From Bacteroides sp. UBA7333 (GTDB taxonomy: Bacteria; Bacteroidota; Bacteroidia; Bacteroidales; Bacteroidaceae): a DNA stretch of 64,000 nucleotides. The translations under genes were made by a program, and so were the position numbers. Location of the stretch: positions 57,302 to 121,301 of the forward strand of contig DKPN01000067.1 of assembly GCA_002471195.1 (NCBI GenBank), written 5' to 3'. Shown here one piece after another: positions 17,312-26,561 of this stretch (position 1 is the stretch's first letter; the number at the start of each line of letters is the position of its first letter). The notes beneath the pieces are model-generated. The model saw nothing but the letters and a program-made list of their open reading frames with translations. It searched no databases and was not told the origin of the DNA.

Positions 17312-18952
17312 ATGAAGAAATTTTATATGGTTCTCATGATAGGTGTGATGTCTTTATGGCACGCTAGCGCATTTGCTAACGACACCGTATTTGTCTACCA
17401 ACCTGAAATTCCTATTCTAATTGAACGCAGTGATAATGTATTATATTATCTGCGTATCGATGCCAAAGAAAGCGAACAATTGAACGAGGTGGTTCTAAAA
17501 TTCGATAAGAAAGTCGATTTAAAACAAGTTCAATCGGTAAAACTATATTATGGAGGTACTGAAGCGCGTCAAGATGCTAAAAAAGGTCGTTTCGCACCGG
17601 TAAACTATGTATCTTCTTTCGAAGTAGGCAAAACTTTAGCAGCCAATACATCTTATTCAATGTTAAAGACGCAAGTAAACTTTCCTTCGAATATAGTAAA
17701 GTTGAAAACGACTCAAAAACTTTTTCCTGGTATTAACTACTTCTGGGTAAGTATTCAGATGAAGCCTAATACTGCGATATCGAATACATTAGTATCTTCT
17801 ATATCGGGTGTGGTGGTCGATAACAAACCTGCCATTGTAAGTGTGAAATCTAAAAAAGATATTACACGTCGCTTGGCTATCGGAGTTCGTCATGCCGGTG
17901 ATGATGGTGCTGCGGGATATCGAATTCCGGGATTGGTCACTACAAATGAAGGCACTTTGTTGGGCGTTTATGATGTGCGCTATAATAACAGTGTCGACTT
18001 GCAAGAGCATGTCGATGTAGGTTTGAGTCGTAGCACAGATGGAGGCCAAACATGGGAAGAGATGCGTTTGCCTCTTGCTTTTGGTGAAACGGGCGATTTG
18101 CCTGCTGCGCAAAATGGAGTAGGTGATCCAGCTATCTTAGTAGATAGAAATACGGGTACTATTTGGGTAGTTGCTGCTTGGACACACGGTATGGGTAATA
18201 CTCGCGCTTGGTGGAGCTCTCATCCGGGTATGGATGAGTATCAAACTGCGCAGTTGATATTAACAAAAAGTACTGACGATGGTAAAACATGGTCAGAACC
18301 AATCAATATAACATCGCAAGTAAAAGATCCATCTTGGTATTTCCTATTGCAGGGTCCGGGTATGGGTATCACTATGCAAGATGGAACGTTGGTGTTTCCA
18401 ATCCAGTATATCGACGAAAAACGTGTGCCTAATGCCGGCATTATGTATAGCAAAGATGGTGGCCAAACATGGAAACATCATAACTATGCACGTACCAACA
18501 CTACCGAAGCACAGGTAGCAGAAATTACACCTGGTGTTTTGATGTTGAACATGCGTGATAATCGCGGAGGTAGCCGTGCAGTCGCTACTACTACCGATTT
18601 AGGCGAAACTTGGGTAGAGCATCCTTCGTCGCGTAGTGCATTGCCTGAGTCGGTTTGTATGGCCAGCTTGTTGAATGTGCCTGCAAAAGAGAATGGATTT
18701 AAGAAAGATATTCTTTTATTCTCGAACCCAAATACCACAAAAGGTAGACATCATATTACTATAAAGGCAAGCTTAGATGGTGGTTTAACATGGTTGCCCG
18801 AAAATCAATTGCTATTGGATGAGCATGATAATTGGGGGTACACTTGTTTGACTATGATCGATAAGGATACAGTGGGCATTTTATACGAAAGTAGTGTAGC
18901 TCATTTAACTTTCCAAGCCATTCCTTTGAAAGATATTATTAAAAAGAAGTAA
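17312..18952 (+). CDS. nanH: Exported sialidase (exo-alpha-sialidase, GH33)
   Basis: 546 residues with an N-terminal signal peptide (about 1-22, ending ASAFA). A beta-rich N-terminal domain (about 25-180) of the kind often found before bacterial sialidase domains precedes the six-bladed propeller. The propeller shows YRIPGLV with the first arginine of the triad, and Asp boxes of the S-x-D-x-G-x-T-W type: STDGGQTW (about 240), STDDGKTW, SKDGGQTW, TTDLGETW and SLDGGLTW. EAQVAE carries the catalytic Glu and NWGYTC probably the nucleophile Tyr. It releases terminal sialic acid from host glycans, probably at the periplasm or surface. A terminator-like hairpin follows it, before the esterase gene. 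Confidence 0.95.
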   Translation: MKKFYMVLMIGVMSLWHASAFANDTVFVYQPEIPILIERSDNVLYYLRIDAKESEQLNEVVLKFDKKVDLKQVQSVKLYYGGTEARQDAKKGRFAPVNYVSSFEVGKTLAANTSYSMLKTQVNFPSNIVKLKTTQKLFPGINYFWVSIQMKPNTAISNTLVSSISGVVVDNKPAIVSVKSKKDITRRLAIGVRHAGDDGAAGYRIPGLVTTNEGTLLGVYDVRYNNSVDLQEHVDVGLSRSTDGGQTWEEMRLPLAFGETGDLPAAQNGVGDPAILVDRNTGTIWVVAAWTHGMGNTRAWWSSHPGMDEYQTAQLILTKSTDDGKTWSEPINITSQVKDPSWYFLLQGPGMGITMQDGTLVFPIQYIDEKRVPNAGIMYSKDGGQTWKHHNYARTNTTEAQVAEITPGVLMLNMRDNRGGSRAVATTTDLGETWVEHPSSRSALPESVCMASLLNVPAKENGFKKDILLFSNPNTTKGRHHITIKASLDGGLTWLPENQLLLDEHDNWGYTCLTMIDKDTVGILYESSVAHLTFQAIPLKDIIKKK

Positions 18953-18971
18953 CTTTATAATATACCTTTTT

Positions 18972-19003
18972 GATTCCATAATATAGCAATGTATTATGGA
19001 ATC
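18972..19003 (+). terminator. Hairpin between sialidase and O-acetylesterase genes
   Basis: Perfect 12-bp arms GATTCCATAATA / TATTATGGAATC, loop of 8, followed by TTTT. It may act as a partial terminator or mRNA stabiliser inside the sialic-acid operon. Confidence 0.65.
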
Positions 19004-19055
19004 TTTTCAATCGCACAAATACTACCTATAATATTGTATACTATAAAAAATATCT

Positions 19056-20603
19056 ATGATGATGAAAAATGTTAGAATTGTAATTTTGTTTTATCTATTT
19101 GTCTTTGTTTCTACAATCAGCGCACAGGGGATTGCTCAATTAAAGCTTTGCTCCTATTTTACCGATAATATGGTGTTGCAACGAGGGCAAAAGATTAAGG
19201 TATCGGGCACAGCGACTGCCCATCGGCCAATTGTAATTAGCATTGACGGCAAAAAGGTTAAAACAAAAAGCGACTCTAATCATCAATGGCAAGTATATTT
19301 ACCTTCATTAAAAACGGGAGGCCCATATCGAATGACCGTAACAGATGGTAGTGAAAGTATCACTCTGGATAATATTTTGGTGGGCGATGTTTGGTTTTGC
19401 TCCGGACAATCTAATATGGAATTTATGCTGAAGCAAACACCTATCCGCTCGCAAGAGTTATTGTCTATTGATGATTCTCATCTGCGATTATACAATATGA
19501 AAGCTCTTTATCGCACCAATGCAGTTGAGTGGAATTCGTCAATTCTCGACTCCATTCAAAAAGGTCGCTATTTTGACAATCCTATGTGGTGTGAAGCGAA
19601 TACTAAAACTTCATCCGATTTTTCGGCTATAGCCTACTATTTTGGCAAAATGTTGCGCGATAGTTTGAATATACCCATAGGTTTAGTATGCAATGCAATA
19701 GGTGGATCGCCTACTGAAGCATGGATTGATAAAACTATATTGGAAGAAACGTATCCTGAAATACTAGATGATTGGGAACACAATGATTTGGTTCAAGATT
19801 GGGCACGAAAAAGAGGAACTCAAAATATTAAACAAGCCACCAATAGCAAACAGATGCATCCTTATATGCCCGGATATTTATATGAAACAGGTGTGAAACC
19901 CTTCAGAGAATATCCTATAAAAGGTGTAATTTGGTATCAAGGCGAATCGAATGCACATAATATAGAATGTCATGAACGTCTTTTTAAGACATTAATTGCT
20001 AATTGGCGTCAGAATTGGAAGAATAACACTTTGCCTTTTTACTATGTGCAACTTTCGAGCATCAATCGAGAGACGTGGCCTGAGTTTCGTAATAGCCAAC
20101 GTCGCATGTTGTACGAAATTCCATATTCGGGCATGGCTGTTTCGTCCGATCAGGGCGATTCTTTGGATGTACATCCTGTAAATAAACGTCCCGTTGGAGA
20201 ACGTTTGGGCAAACTGGCTTTGAATCATTGCTATCAAAAAAGAATTATCCCATCCGGACCTCTCTATCGAAAAATGGATGTTAAACAGGATACGGCTTAC
20301 ATCTATTTTGACTACGCAAAACATTTGATTTCTTCTGATGGAAAATCTATTCGTGGTTTTGAACTGTCTGCCGATAATGTTCTTTTTTATCCTGCTACGG
20401 TTGTTGATGGAGGTTCTTGTATTAAATTATTCAATGCAAATGTTTTATCTCCCAAATATGTGCGTTATGGATGGCAGCCATATACAACGGCCAATTTAAT
20501 AAACGAAGAGGGGCTGCCAGCTTCTACTTTTCGTGCCGATGGAGATAGTTATCATATCGATTATAACAAGCCTTCGTGTCGTGGCATCTCTACGACTGAT
20601 TAA
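19056..20603 (+). CDS. nanS: Exported sialate O-acetylesterase
   Basis: 515 residues with a signal peptide (about 1-24, ending STISAQ). The SGNH-hydrolase signature is VWFCSGQSNMEF (nucleophile Ser about residue 120), with the later oxyanion and catalytic blocks CNAIGGSPTEAWID and VIWYQGESNAH, and DVHP near the catalytic His. It removes O-acetyl groups that block sialidase and lyase, so it extends the range of usable sialic acids. Three Met codons at the start leave the exact initiation codon open by 2 residues. Sits between nanH and the transporter gene. Confidence 0.9.
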   Translation: MMMKNVRIVILFYLFVFVSTISAQGIAQLKLCSYFTDNMVLQRGQKIKVSGTATAHRPIVISIDGKKVKTKSDSNHQWQVYLPSLKTGGPYRMTVTDGSESITLDNILVGDVWFCSGQSNMEFMLKQTPIRSQELLSIDDSHLRLYNMKALYRTNAVEWNSSILDSIQKGRYFDNPMWCEANTKTSSDFSAIAYYFGKMLRDSLNIPIGLVCNAIGGSPTEAWIDKTILEETYPEILDDWEHNDLVQDWARKRGTQNIKQATNSKQMHPYMPGYLYETGVKPFREYPIKGVIWYQGESNAHNIECHERLFKTLIANWRQNWKNNTLPFYYVQLSSINRETWPEFRNSQRRMLYEIPYSGMAVSSDQGDSLDVHPVNKRPVGERLGKLALNHCYQKRIIPSGPLYRKMDVKQDTAYIYFDYAKHLISSDGKSIRGFELSADNVLFYPATVVDGGSCIKLFNANVLSPKYVRYGWQPYTTANLINEEGLPASTFRADGDSYHIDYNKPSCRGISTTD

Positions 20604-20719
20604 TCATCGAATTTTAAAAACAAACTAATAATATATCACGTCAATCCAATTTGAATTCTTACTTTTGAAAGTCTAACCCATTGTATTGACAGGATTTAAA
20701 CTACTTAATTTAACAAAAC

Positions 20720-21943
20720 ATGAAGAATTCCAAAATATACCCTTGGATAGTCGTTGCCCTTTTATGGGTAGTGGCAGTGTTAAACTACATGGATCGCCAA
20801 ATGCTTTCTACCATGCGCGAGTCTATGCAAATCGATATTACCGAATTAGAATCAGCTCTTAACTTTGGCCGTTTGATGGCTATTTTCTTATGGATTTATG
20901 GTCTGATGTCGCCTGTTGCAGGTATTATTGCCGATCGTATTAATCGCAAATGGTTAATTGTTGGCTCATTGTTTGTATGGTCATTGGTAACTTACTTAAT
21001 GGGTATTGCCGAAACTTACGATCAAGTATACTGGCTTCGTGCATTGATGGGGGTAAGTGAGGCTTTGTATATCCCTGCCGGTTTATCCTTGATTGCCGAT
21101 TATCATACCGGTAAAAGTCGAAGTCTGGCGATTGGTATACACATGACCGGTTTGTATTTCGGACAAGCGGTTGGTGGTTTTGGAGCAACGATTGCAGCTA
21201 CCTTTAGCTGGCATACTACTTTCCACTGGTTTGGTATTATTGGTATTGCTTATGCTTTTGTTTTGGTGCTTTTCTTACGCGAAAAACGTTCTACAAAAAG
21301 TCTTGCTACAGAAGGCGAAAAGAAAATTCCGGTATTCAAAGGCTTGGGAATGCTTTTTACTAATATTGTATTTTGGACAATCTTATTCTATTTTGCTGCT
21401 CCAAGTTTGCCGGGTTGGGCTACTAAAAACTGGTTGCCAACTCTATTCTCTGAAAGTTTGAATTTGCCGATGGCAACTGCCGGACCTCTTTCAACCATCA
21501 CCATTGCCGTATCTTCTTTTATTGGTGTTATCTTCGGTGGTATTTTGTCCGACCGTTGGGTGAAGAAAAATCTTCGTGGTCGTGTATATACCGGAGCTAT
21601 CGGATTAGGATTGACGATACCCGCTTTACTATTCCTAGGTTTGGGTACATCTATGTTTAGTGTGGTAAGCGCCGGTATCTGTTTTGGTGTAGGTTTTGGT
21701 ATGTTCGACGCTAACAATATGCCTATTCTTTGTCAATTTGTCCCTACTCGCCTTCGTGCTACTGCATATGGCATCATGAATATGACCGGTGTTTTTGCTG
21801 GTGCTGCCGTAACCGGGCTTTTAGGCGATTGGGCCGATCAAGGAAATCTAGGTATGGGATTTGCTTTCTTAGCTGCTATCGTAGCTATTGCTCTTGTATT
21901 ACAACTTTTGATACTTCGTCCTACAACTGATAATATGGAATAA
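20720..21943 (+). CDS. nanT: MFS transporter, probably for sialic acid
   Basis: 407 residues with about 12 hydrophobic segments. It starts with KIYPWIVVALLWVVAVLNYMDRQ, and the MFS loop motif ADRINRKWLIVG lies between helices 2 and 3, with a second copy SDRWVKKNLRGRVY between 8 and 9. These resemble the anion/sugar-acid symporter branch of MFS. Inner-membrane uptake of N-acetylneuraminate is inferred from its place in the operon; Bacteroidetes nan clusters carry an MFS NanT here. It is 2 bp from the YhcH-like gene, so co-translated. Confidence 0.85.
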   Translation: MKNSKIYPWIVVALLWVVAVLNYMDRQMLSTMRESMQIDITELESALNFGRLMAIFLWIYGLMSPVAGIIADRINRKWLIVGSLFVWSLVTYLMGIAETYDQVYWLRALMGVSEALYIPAGLSLIADYHTGKSRSLAIGIHMTGLYFGQAVGGFGATIAATFSWHTTFHWFGIIGIAYAFVLVLFLREKRSTKSLATEGEKKIPVFKGLGMLFTNIVFWTILFYFAAPSLPGWATKNWLPTLFSESLNLPMATAGPLSTITIAVSSFIGVIFGGILSDRWVKKNLRGRVYTGAIGLGLTIPALLFLGLGTSMFSVVSAGICFGVGFGMFDANNMPILCQFVPTRLRATAYGIMNMTGVFAGAAVTGLLGDWADQGNLGMGFAFLAAIVAIALVLQLLILRPTTDNME

Positions 21944-21945
21944 TT

Positions 21946-22392
21946 ATGATTTTAACAACATTGAACGACTGCTCTCGTTATGAGCATTTACATCCGAGTT
22001 TTAAAACTCTTTTCGATTATCTTAAATCACACAATGTTAAAGATATGGAATTGGGTAGAATCGAAATTAATGGTGATGAATTGTTTATCAATAATGTATT
22101 GGTAGATGCTGTTGCCAAAGAAAACCAACCTCTCGAATTGCACGAACAGTATATTGATGTTCATGTTCTTTTTGAAGGAGATGAAATGGTTGGTTGGTTG
22201 CCAAAAGATAAAATCAAAACTTACTCAAAACCATACGATGCAGCATCAGAATGTGCTTTGACTACAGATGCACCGAGTGCTTATTTTTCATTGATGCCTC
22301 TTGATATGGTGATTGTATATCCTGAAGATGCTCATGCGCCGATTATTGGTAATGGCAAAATCAGAAAAATGATTGCAAAAGTAAAGTTATGA
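21946..22392 (+). CDS. YhcH/YjgK/YiaL family protein, putative sialic-acid anomerase
   Basis: 148-residue cupin-like protein of the DUF386 family. Metal-site residues are visible in LELHEQYIDVHVLFEGDEM (Glu and two His) and VIVYPEDAHAP (His). The E. coli homologue YhcH has been described as a metalloprotein anomerase that supplies open-chain N-acetylneuraminate to the lyase. The position between nanT and the creatininase homologue fits that role. It overlaps the next gene by 4 bp (ATGA). Confidence 0.85.
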   Translation: MILTTLNDCSRYEHLHPSFKTLFDYLKSHNVKDMELGRIEINGDELFINNVLVDAVAKENQPLELHEQYIDVHVLFEGDEMVGWLPKDKIKTYSKPYDAASECALTTDAPSAYFSLMPLDMVIVYPEDAHAPIIGNGKIRKMIAKVKL

Positions 22393-23135
22393 AAACTGCA
22401 TGCGATCTTTCGAAAGCAATTTATGGCGACGTAATCAATGTTGATTATTCGATTGCAATATTGCCCTGGGGAGCTATTGAGCCGCACAATTATCATTTGC
22501 CATATGCTACCGATTGTATTTTGTCGCAACGCATCAGTATGGATGCCGCTCACTTGGCTGCACAAAGTGGTATCAATGCTATGGTGCTGCCACCGGTGAC
22601 TTTCGGTTCGCAAAATCCAGGTCAGCGCGAGTTGCCATTTTGTATTCATGGACGTTATTCTACACAATTTGCTATTCTAACAGATATTGTTTCTTCCTTG
22701 CATTATCAGGGAATAAAAAAACTATTGATAGTAAATGGACATGGTGGGAACTCATTCAAGAATATGATTCGTGACTTGGCAGTAGACTATCCTGATTTTA
22801 TGCTTGCTTCTTGCGAATGGTTTAAGATAACCAATTTTGAGCATTTGATAGAAAATGTTGGTGAACATGCCGATGAGGTAGAAACATCTGTGATGATGTA
22901 TTATCATCCAGAATTAGTTCAACTTTCAAAAGCTGGAGATGGTCAGTCGCAATCGCCTAGGCTAAAACCCTTGGCAGAAGGTGTGATATGGATGCCTCGA
23001 AATTGGTCTGAGATATCTATCGATACAGGTATTGGTAATCCACATATGTCATCTGCTCAAAAAGGTGAAGACATCGTATTACCAATAATTAATAAATTGT
23101 CTCAAATCATGGTTGATATGGCAAATCATAAATAG
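22389..23135 (+). CDS. Creatininase-family amidohydrolase in the sialic-acid operon
   Basis: 248 residues. The creatininase metal-binding pattern is present: WGAIEPHNYHLPYATD (Glu, His, His, Asp), VNGHGGN and HADEVETS (Glu). Members are Zn/Mn amidohydrolases that open cyclic amides, for example creatinine, or act on formamides in flavin and PQQ-like pathways. The gene overlaps the YhcH gene by 4 bp and is the last of the operon, so it is co-expressed with sialic-acid catabolism. Its substrate is unknown; deacetylation or opening of an unusual sialic-acid or amino-sugar derivative is only a guess. Confidence 0.85.
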   Translation: MKTACDLSKAIYGDVINVDYSIAILPWGAIEPHNYHLPYATDCILSQRISMDAAHLAAQSGINAMVLPPVTFGSQNPGQRELPFCIHGRYSTQFAILTDIVSSLHYQGIKKLLIVNGHGGNSFKNMIRDLAVDYPDFMLASCEWFKITNFEHLIENVGEHADEVETSVMMYYHPELVQLSKAGDGQSQSPRLKPLAEGVIWMPRNWSEISIDTGIGNPHMSSAQKGEDIVLPIINKLSQIMVDMANHK

Positions 23136-23158
23136 TATTAAATAATACATCTCTTTTT

Positions 23159-23212
23159 AATCCCTCTTCATATTTCTTCGTCAAAATAATGACAAGAAGA
23201 TGAAGGGGGATT
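23159..23212 (+). terminator. Terminator of the sialic-acid operon
   Basis: 13-bp arms AATCCCTCTTCAT / ATGAAGGGGGATT with one G-U pair and further inner pairing (CTTC/GAAG). Located right after the creatininase-family gene. Confidence 0.75.
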
Positions 23213-23253
23213 GCTCATTTATAGGCAAAAAAATGGAGTTGAGTTCTTAATAA

Positions 23254-23269
23254 TTTGAAATGTTTCAAA
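23254..23269. promoter_or_regulatory. Candidate TetR operator
   Basis: Inverted repeat TTTGAAA-tg-TTTCAAA, 16 bp, about 67 bp upstream of the -7 box of the TetR gene. Symmetry and position suit autoregulation by a dimeric regulator; not more than a candidate. Confidence 0.4.
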
Positions 23270-23335
23270 AATATAAATTACGCAAATATTATTTTATTAT
23301 GCAGAAAACTTAATAGGCATAATGAGTTTTCTCTA

Positions 23336-23343
23336 TATATTTG
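23336..23343 (+). promoter_or_regulatory. Candidate -7 box of the tetR-efflux operon
   Basis: TATATTTG matches TAnnTTTG, about 48 bp before the TetR start. No clear TTTG at the -33 spacing. Confidence 0.45.
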
Positions 23344-23390
23344 TTCATAATCTTTAAGCAAATAGCTAAGGATTAGTTACTATAAACTCA

Positions 23391-24071
23391 ATGAACGTAT
23401 ATAAGAAAATGAACGAATCGGAAAAAGATATATCAGCTACACGTTTAGAATTGCGAAAAAAAATAATCATTTCGGCTACAAATGCATTCTCGAAAAATGG
23501 TATTAAAGTGATAACAATGGATGATATTGCAGCCTCTTTGTCAATCTCTAAACGTACTTTGTATGAGATTTTTTCGGATAAAGAGTCGTTGTTGCGCGAA
23601 TGTATTTTGGCAGAACAAGCACAAATGTCTTCATTTATAAATGAAATAATGGAGAAAGCGGAAAATGTACTTGAGGTAATTCTTGTATGTTACCAAAAAA
23701 GTATTGAGCGTTTTCACAGAACCAACAAACAGTTTTATGAAGATATTAAAAAATACCCCAAGGTTTATGCACTTCTAAAAAACTATCGTGAGCGTGATAC
23801 AGATAGTACAGTAGAGTTTTTTAAAATGGGAGTAAAACAGGGTATTTTTAGATCGGATATAAATTTTGCTATTGTAAACTTATTGGTACATGAGCAAATC
23901 GATATTTTGATGAATACTGACATATGTAAAGATTACTCTTTTATCGAGGTATATGAATCGATAATGTTTACATACCTGCGCGGTATTTCTACTGATAAAG
24001 GTGCCAAGCTTTTGGAGGCCTTTATAGAAGAATATAGGAAAAACCGTATAGATGAACATATTGGTCATTGA
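23391..24071 (+). CDS. TetR/AcrR-family transcriptional regulator
   Basis: 226 residues. N-terminal TetR DNA-binding domain (about 20-68): RKKIIISATNAFSKNGIKVITMDDIAAS followed by the recognition region LSISKRTLYEIFSDKE. (The quoted parts are separated here by the helix-turn.) The C-terminal domain is helical and unassigned in ligand. It stands 54 bp upstream of the TolC gene in the same direction, an arrangement common for local repressors of RND efflux operons. A shorter start at Met7 (23409) is possible. Confidence 0.9.
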   Translation: MNVYKKMNESEKDISATRLELRKKIIISATNAFSKNGIKVITMDDIAASLSISKRTLYEIFSDKESLLRECILAEQAQMSSFINEIMEKAENVLEVILVCYQKSIERFHRTNKQFYEDIKKYPKVYALLKNYRERDTDSTVEFFKMGVKQGIFRSDINFAIVNLLVHEQIDILMNTDICKDYSFIEVYESIMFTYLRGISTDKGAKLLEAFIEEYRKNRIDEHIGH

Positions 24072-24125
24072 TATGGATACAAATCACAAAGTTATATATA
24101 AACAGGTCATAAATTTTTAAGTAAA

Positions 24126-25466
24126 ATGGTAATGTGGGTAAATAAAAGAGTGTTTTTAGGTTGTGTGCTTATCTGTTGGATGAGTGTAACACAAATATTC
24201 GGCCAAGAGCCGGTTATGAATTTAACATTAGATCAAGCATTGTCAATCGCTTTGAGTGAAAATCCAACCATCAAAGTTGCAGACGAAGAGGTAATGCTTA
24301 AAAAAACAGCGAATAAAGAAACATGGCAAAATTTGCTTCCGCAAGCAAGCATATCTGCTACATTAGATCATACGATCACTGCAGCTCAGATGAATTTGGG
24401 CGGTCAATCGTTTAAAATGGGACAAGACAATTCGAATACGGTGAATGCAGGATTGTCGATTAGTTTGCCTCTCTTTGCTCCTTCTGTTTATAAAGCCATG
24501 TCTATTAGTAAATCAGATATCGACTTATCCTTAGAAAAAGCACGATCGTCACGCTTGGATTTAGTAAATCAGGTGACTAAGGCATATTATCAGTTAATGT
24601 TAGCGCAAGATACCTATAATGTAATGTTGGCGAGTTATAAGTTGGCAGAAGATAACTATAACATTGTTAACGCGAAGTTCGAGCAAGGTGCTGTCAGTGA
24701 ATTTGATAAGATTAGCGCTGAAGTTCAGATGCGCAGTACCAAGCCTGCTGTAGTATCATCATCCAATGCTGTGACATTATCGAAATTGCAGCTAAAAGTG
24801 TTGATGGGTATTACTGAAAATGTTGATCTGGTTATTGCCGATAATTTATCGAACTACGAAAATACAATGTTTGCTTCGTTAGTAGGTGAAGATGTGGTGG
24901 ATTTATCAAATAACTCAACTATGCTTCAATTAGATTTGAATGAAAAGATGTTGCAACAAAATATCAAACTACAACGTATGAATTTTGTGCCAACTTTATC
25001 GATGGGTTTTAATTATCAATACCAATCCTTGTATAATAACAATATCAACTTCTTTAAATATAATTGGGCCAATAGTTCATCATTAATGTTCAATGTGAGT
25101 ATACCCCTATATAAGGCTAATAATTTCACAAAGATGAAAACGGCTCGCATTCAATTAACCCAGTTAGATTGGAGTCGTACAAATACAGAGCGTAACTTAA
25201 AAACTCAAGTAGAAAGTTACCGAAATAATATGTATGCAAGTACTGAACAGGTATCGAGCAATAAAGAAAATGTATCGCAAGCAGAAAAGGCTGTATTAAT
25301 TGCAGGCAAAAGATATGAAGTGGGTAAAGGAACAGTTTTAGAATTAAATAGTTCGCAAGTATCTCTAACACAAGCGCAATTAACATATAATCAATCCATA
25401 TTCGATTATTTAGTATCGAAAGCAGATATGGACAAAGTTTTAGGCAACGACATATCTATTAAATAA
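24126..25466 (+). CDS. TolC-family outer-membrane efflux protein
   Basis: 446 residues with a signal peptide (about 1-27, ending QIFGQ). Two homologous outer-membrane efflux repeats are visible. The first starts NLTLDQALSIALSENPTIKV and has the LDLVNQVTKAYYQLML helix; the second ends with GKRYEVGKGTVLELNSSQVS. TolC trimers form the outer-membrane exit duct of tripartite pumps. The gene comes before the fusion protein and pump genes (28 bp gap), the usual Bacteroidetes order. ATG at 24132 is an alternative start. Confidence 0.93.
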   Translation: MVMWVNKRVFLGCVLICWMSVTQIFGQEPVMNLTLDQALSIALSENPTIKVADEEVMLKKTANKETWQNLLPQASISATLDHTITAAQMNLGGQSFKMGQDNSNTVNAGLSISLPLFAPSVYKAMSISKSDIDLSLEKARSSRLDLVNQVTKAYYQLMLAQDTYNVMLASYKLAEDNYNIVNAKFEQGAVSEFDKISAEVQMRSTKPAVVSSSNAVTLSKLQLKVLMGITENVDLVIADNLSNYENTMFASLVGEDVVDLSNNSTMLQLDLNEKMLQQNIKLQRMNFVPTLSMGFNYQYQSLYNNNINFFKYNWANSSSLMFNVSIPLYKANNFTKMKTARIQLTQLDWSRTNTERNLKTQVESYRNNMYASTEQVSSNKENVSQAEKAVLIAGKRYEVGKGTVLELNSSQVSLTQAQLTYNQSIFDYLVSKADMDKVLGNDISIK

Positions 25467-25494
25467 TATAAGAATAAATAAATACCAGAATAAT

Positions 25495-26514
25495 ATGAAA
25501 AAGAGTTTCCAGCTATTCGTTTTAGGTCTAATAACCGTATTAAGTTCTTGTTCAGGAAGTAAGGATGCAAATACAACTGTTGCACAAGTTGAAGAAAAAC
25601 CTCGTGTTAAGATAGCATCAGTAAAAGCACGCCCAGTAGAACAACTACAAGAATATACTGCAACTGTTGAGGCTGAAGCAAAAAATAATATTGGTCCTTC
25701 ATCGCCAGTTCGTATCGATCAGATATTCGTAGAAGTGGGCGATCGCGTAAACAAAGGTCAAAAGCTAGTACAAATGGATGCAGCTAACTTGAAGCAACTA
25801 AAACTTCAACTTGAAAATAAGAAAACAGAATTCAACAGAACCGATGAATTATATAAAGTGGGAGGTGCATCAAAATCAGAATGGGATGCTCAAAAAATGG
25901 CACTTGATGTACAACAAACTGCTTATAATAACCTATTGGAAAATACATCTTTGACAAGTCCGATTAATGGAGTGGTTACTGCCCGTAATTATGATAATGG
26001 CGATATGTATAGTGGTGGCAATCCAGTGTTGGTGGTTGAACAAATGAGCCCTGTGAAGTTGATTATTAATGTGTCGGAAGGTTATTTTACCAAAGTAAAA
26101 AAAGGTGCTCCGGTCAATGTGAAATTAGATGTTTATGGCGATGAAATCTTTACTGGAAAAGTGAGTTTGGTTTATCCAACTATCGATGCCAACACACGTA
26201 CTTTTCCTGTTGAAATTAAAATTGATAATAAAGACTTACGTATTCGTCCGGGAATGTTTGCTCGTGCAACATTAAATTTTGGCGTAGAAGATAATGTAGT
26301 CGTACCCGATTTAGCTATTATCAAACAAGCAGGTTCGGGCGATAGATACGTATATGTTTATGATAATGGTACTGTGTCGTATAATAAAGTAGAGTTAGGT
26401 CGCCGTATGGGAACTGAGTATGAGTTGAAATCAGGTGTTCCTAATAATTCTCAAGTGGTTGTAGCCGGCCAATCAAAATTGATTAATGGTGCTCAAGTAG
26501 AGGTTGAGAATTAA
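25495..26514 (+). CDS. RND efflux membrane-fusion (periplasmic adaptor) lipoprotein
   Basis: 339 residues. Lipoprotein signal with lipobox VLSSC (lipidated Cys at about 19). The biotinyl-lipoyl-like halves flank an alpha-hairpin: IGPSSPVRIDQIFVEVGDRV, the coiled hairpin at about 95-145, then TSLTSPINGVVTARNYDNGD. The beta-barrel region contains IDANTRTFPVEIKIDN and RPGMFARATL. It connects the RND pump to TolC. Located between those two genes. Confidence 0.94.
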   Translation: MKKSFQLFVLGLITVLSSCSGSKDANTTVAQVEEKPRVKIASVKARPVEQLQEYTATVEAEAKNNIGPSSPVRIDQIFVEVGDRVNKGQKLVQMDAANLKQLKLQLENKKTEFNRTDELYKVGGASKSEWDAQKMALDVQQTAYNNLLENTSLTSPINGVVTARNYDNGDMYSGGNPVLVVEQMSPVKLIINVSEGYFTKVKKGAPVNVKLDVYGDEIFTGKVSLVYPTIDANTRTFPVEIKIDNKDLRIRPGMFARATLNFGVEDNVVVPDLAIIKQAGSGDRYVYVYDNGTVSYNKVELGRRMGTEYELKSGVPNNSQVVVAGQSKLINGAQVEVEN

Positions 26515-26561
26515 TTTTCGAGTGATCATAATTCATTATTCACAAAATAAAAAATAATAAT

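Noticed and set aside
20640..20690. Imperfect inverted repeat GTCAATCCAAT / ATTGTATTGAC before nanT
   Set aside because: The loop is 29 nt with a mismatch and no T-tract; not convincing as terminator or operator.
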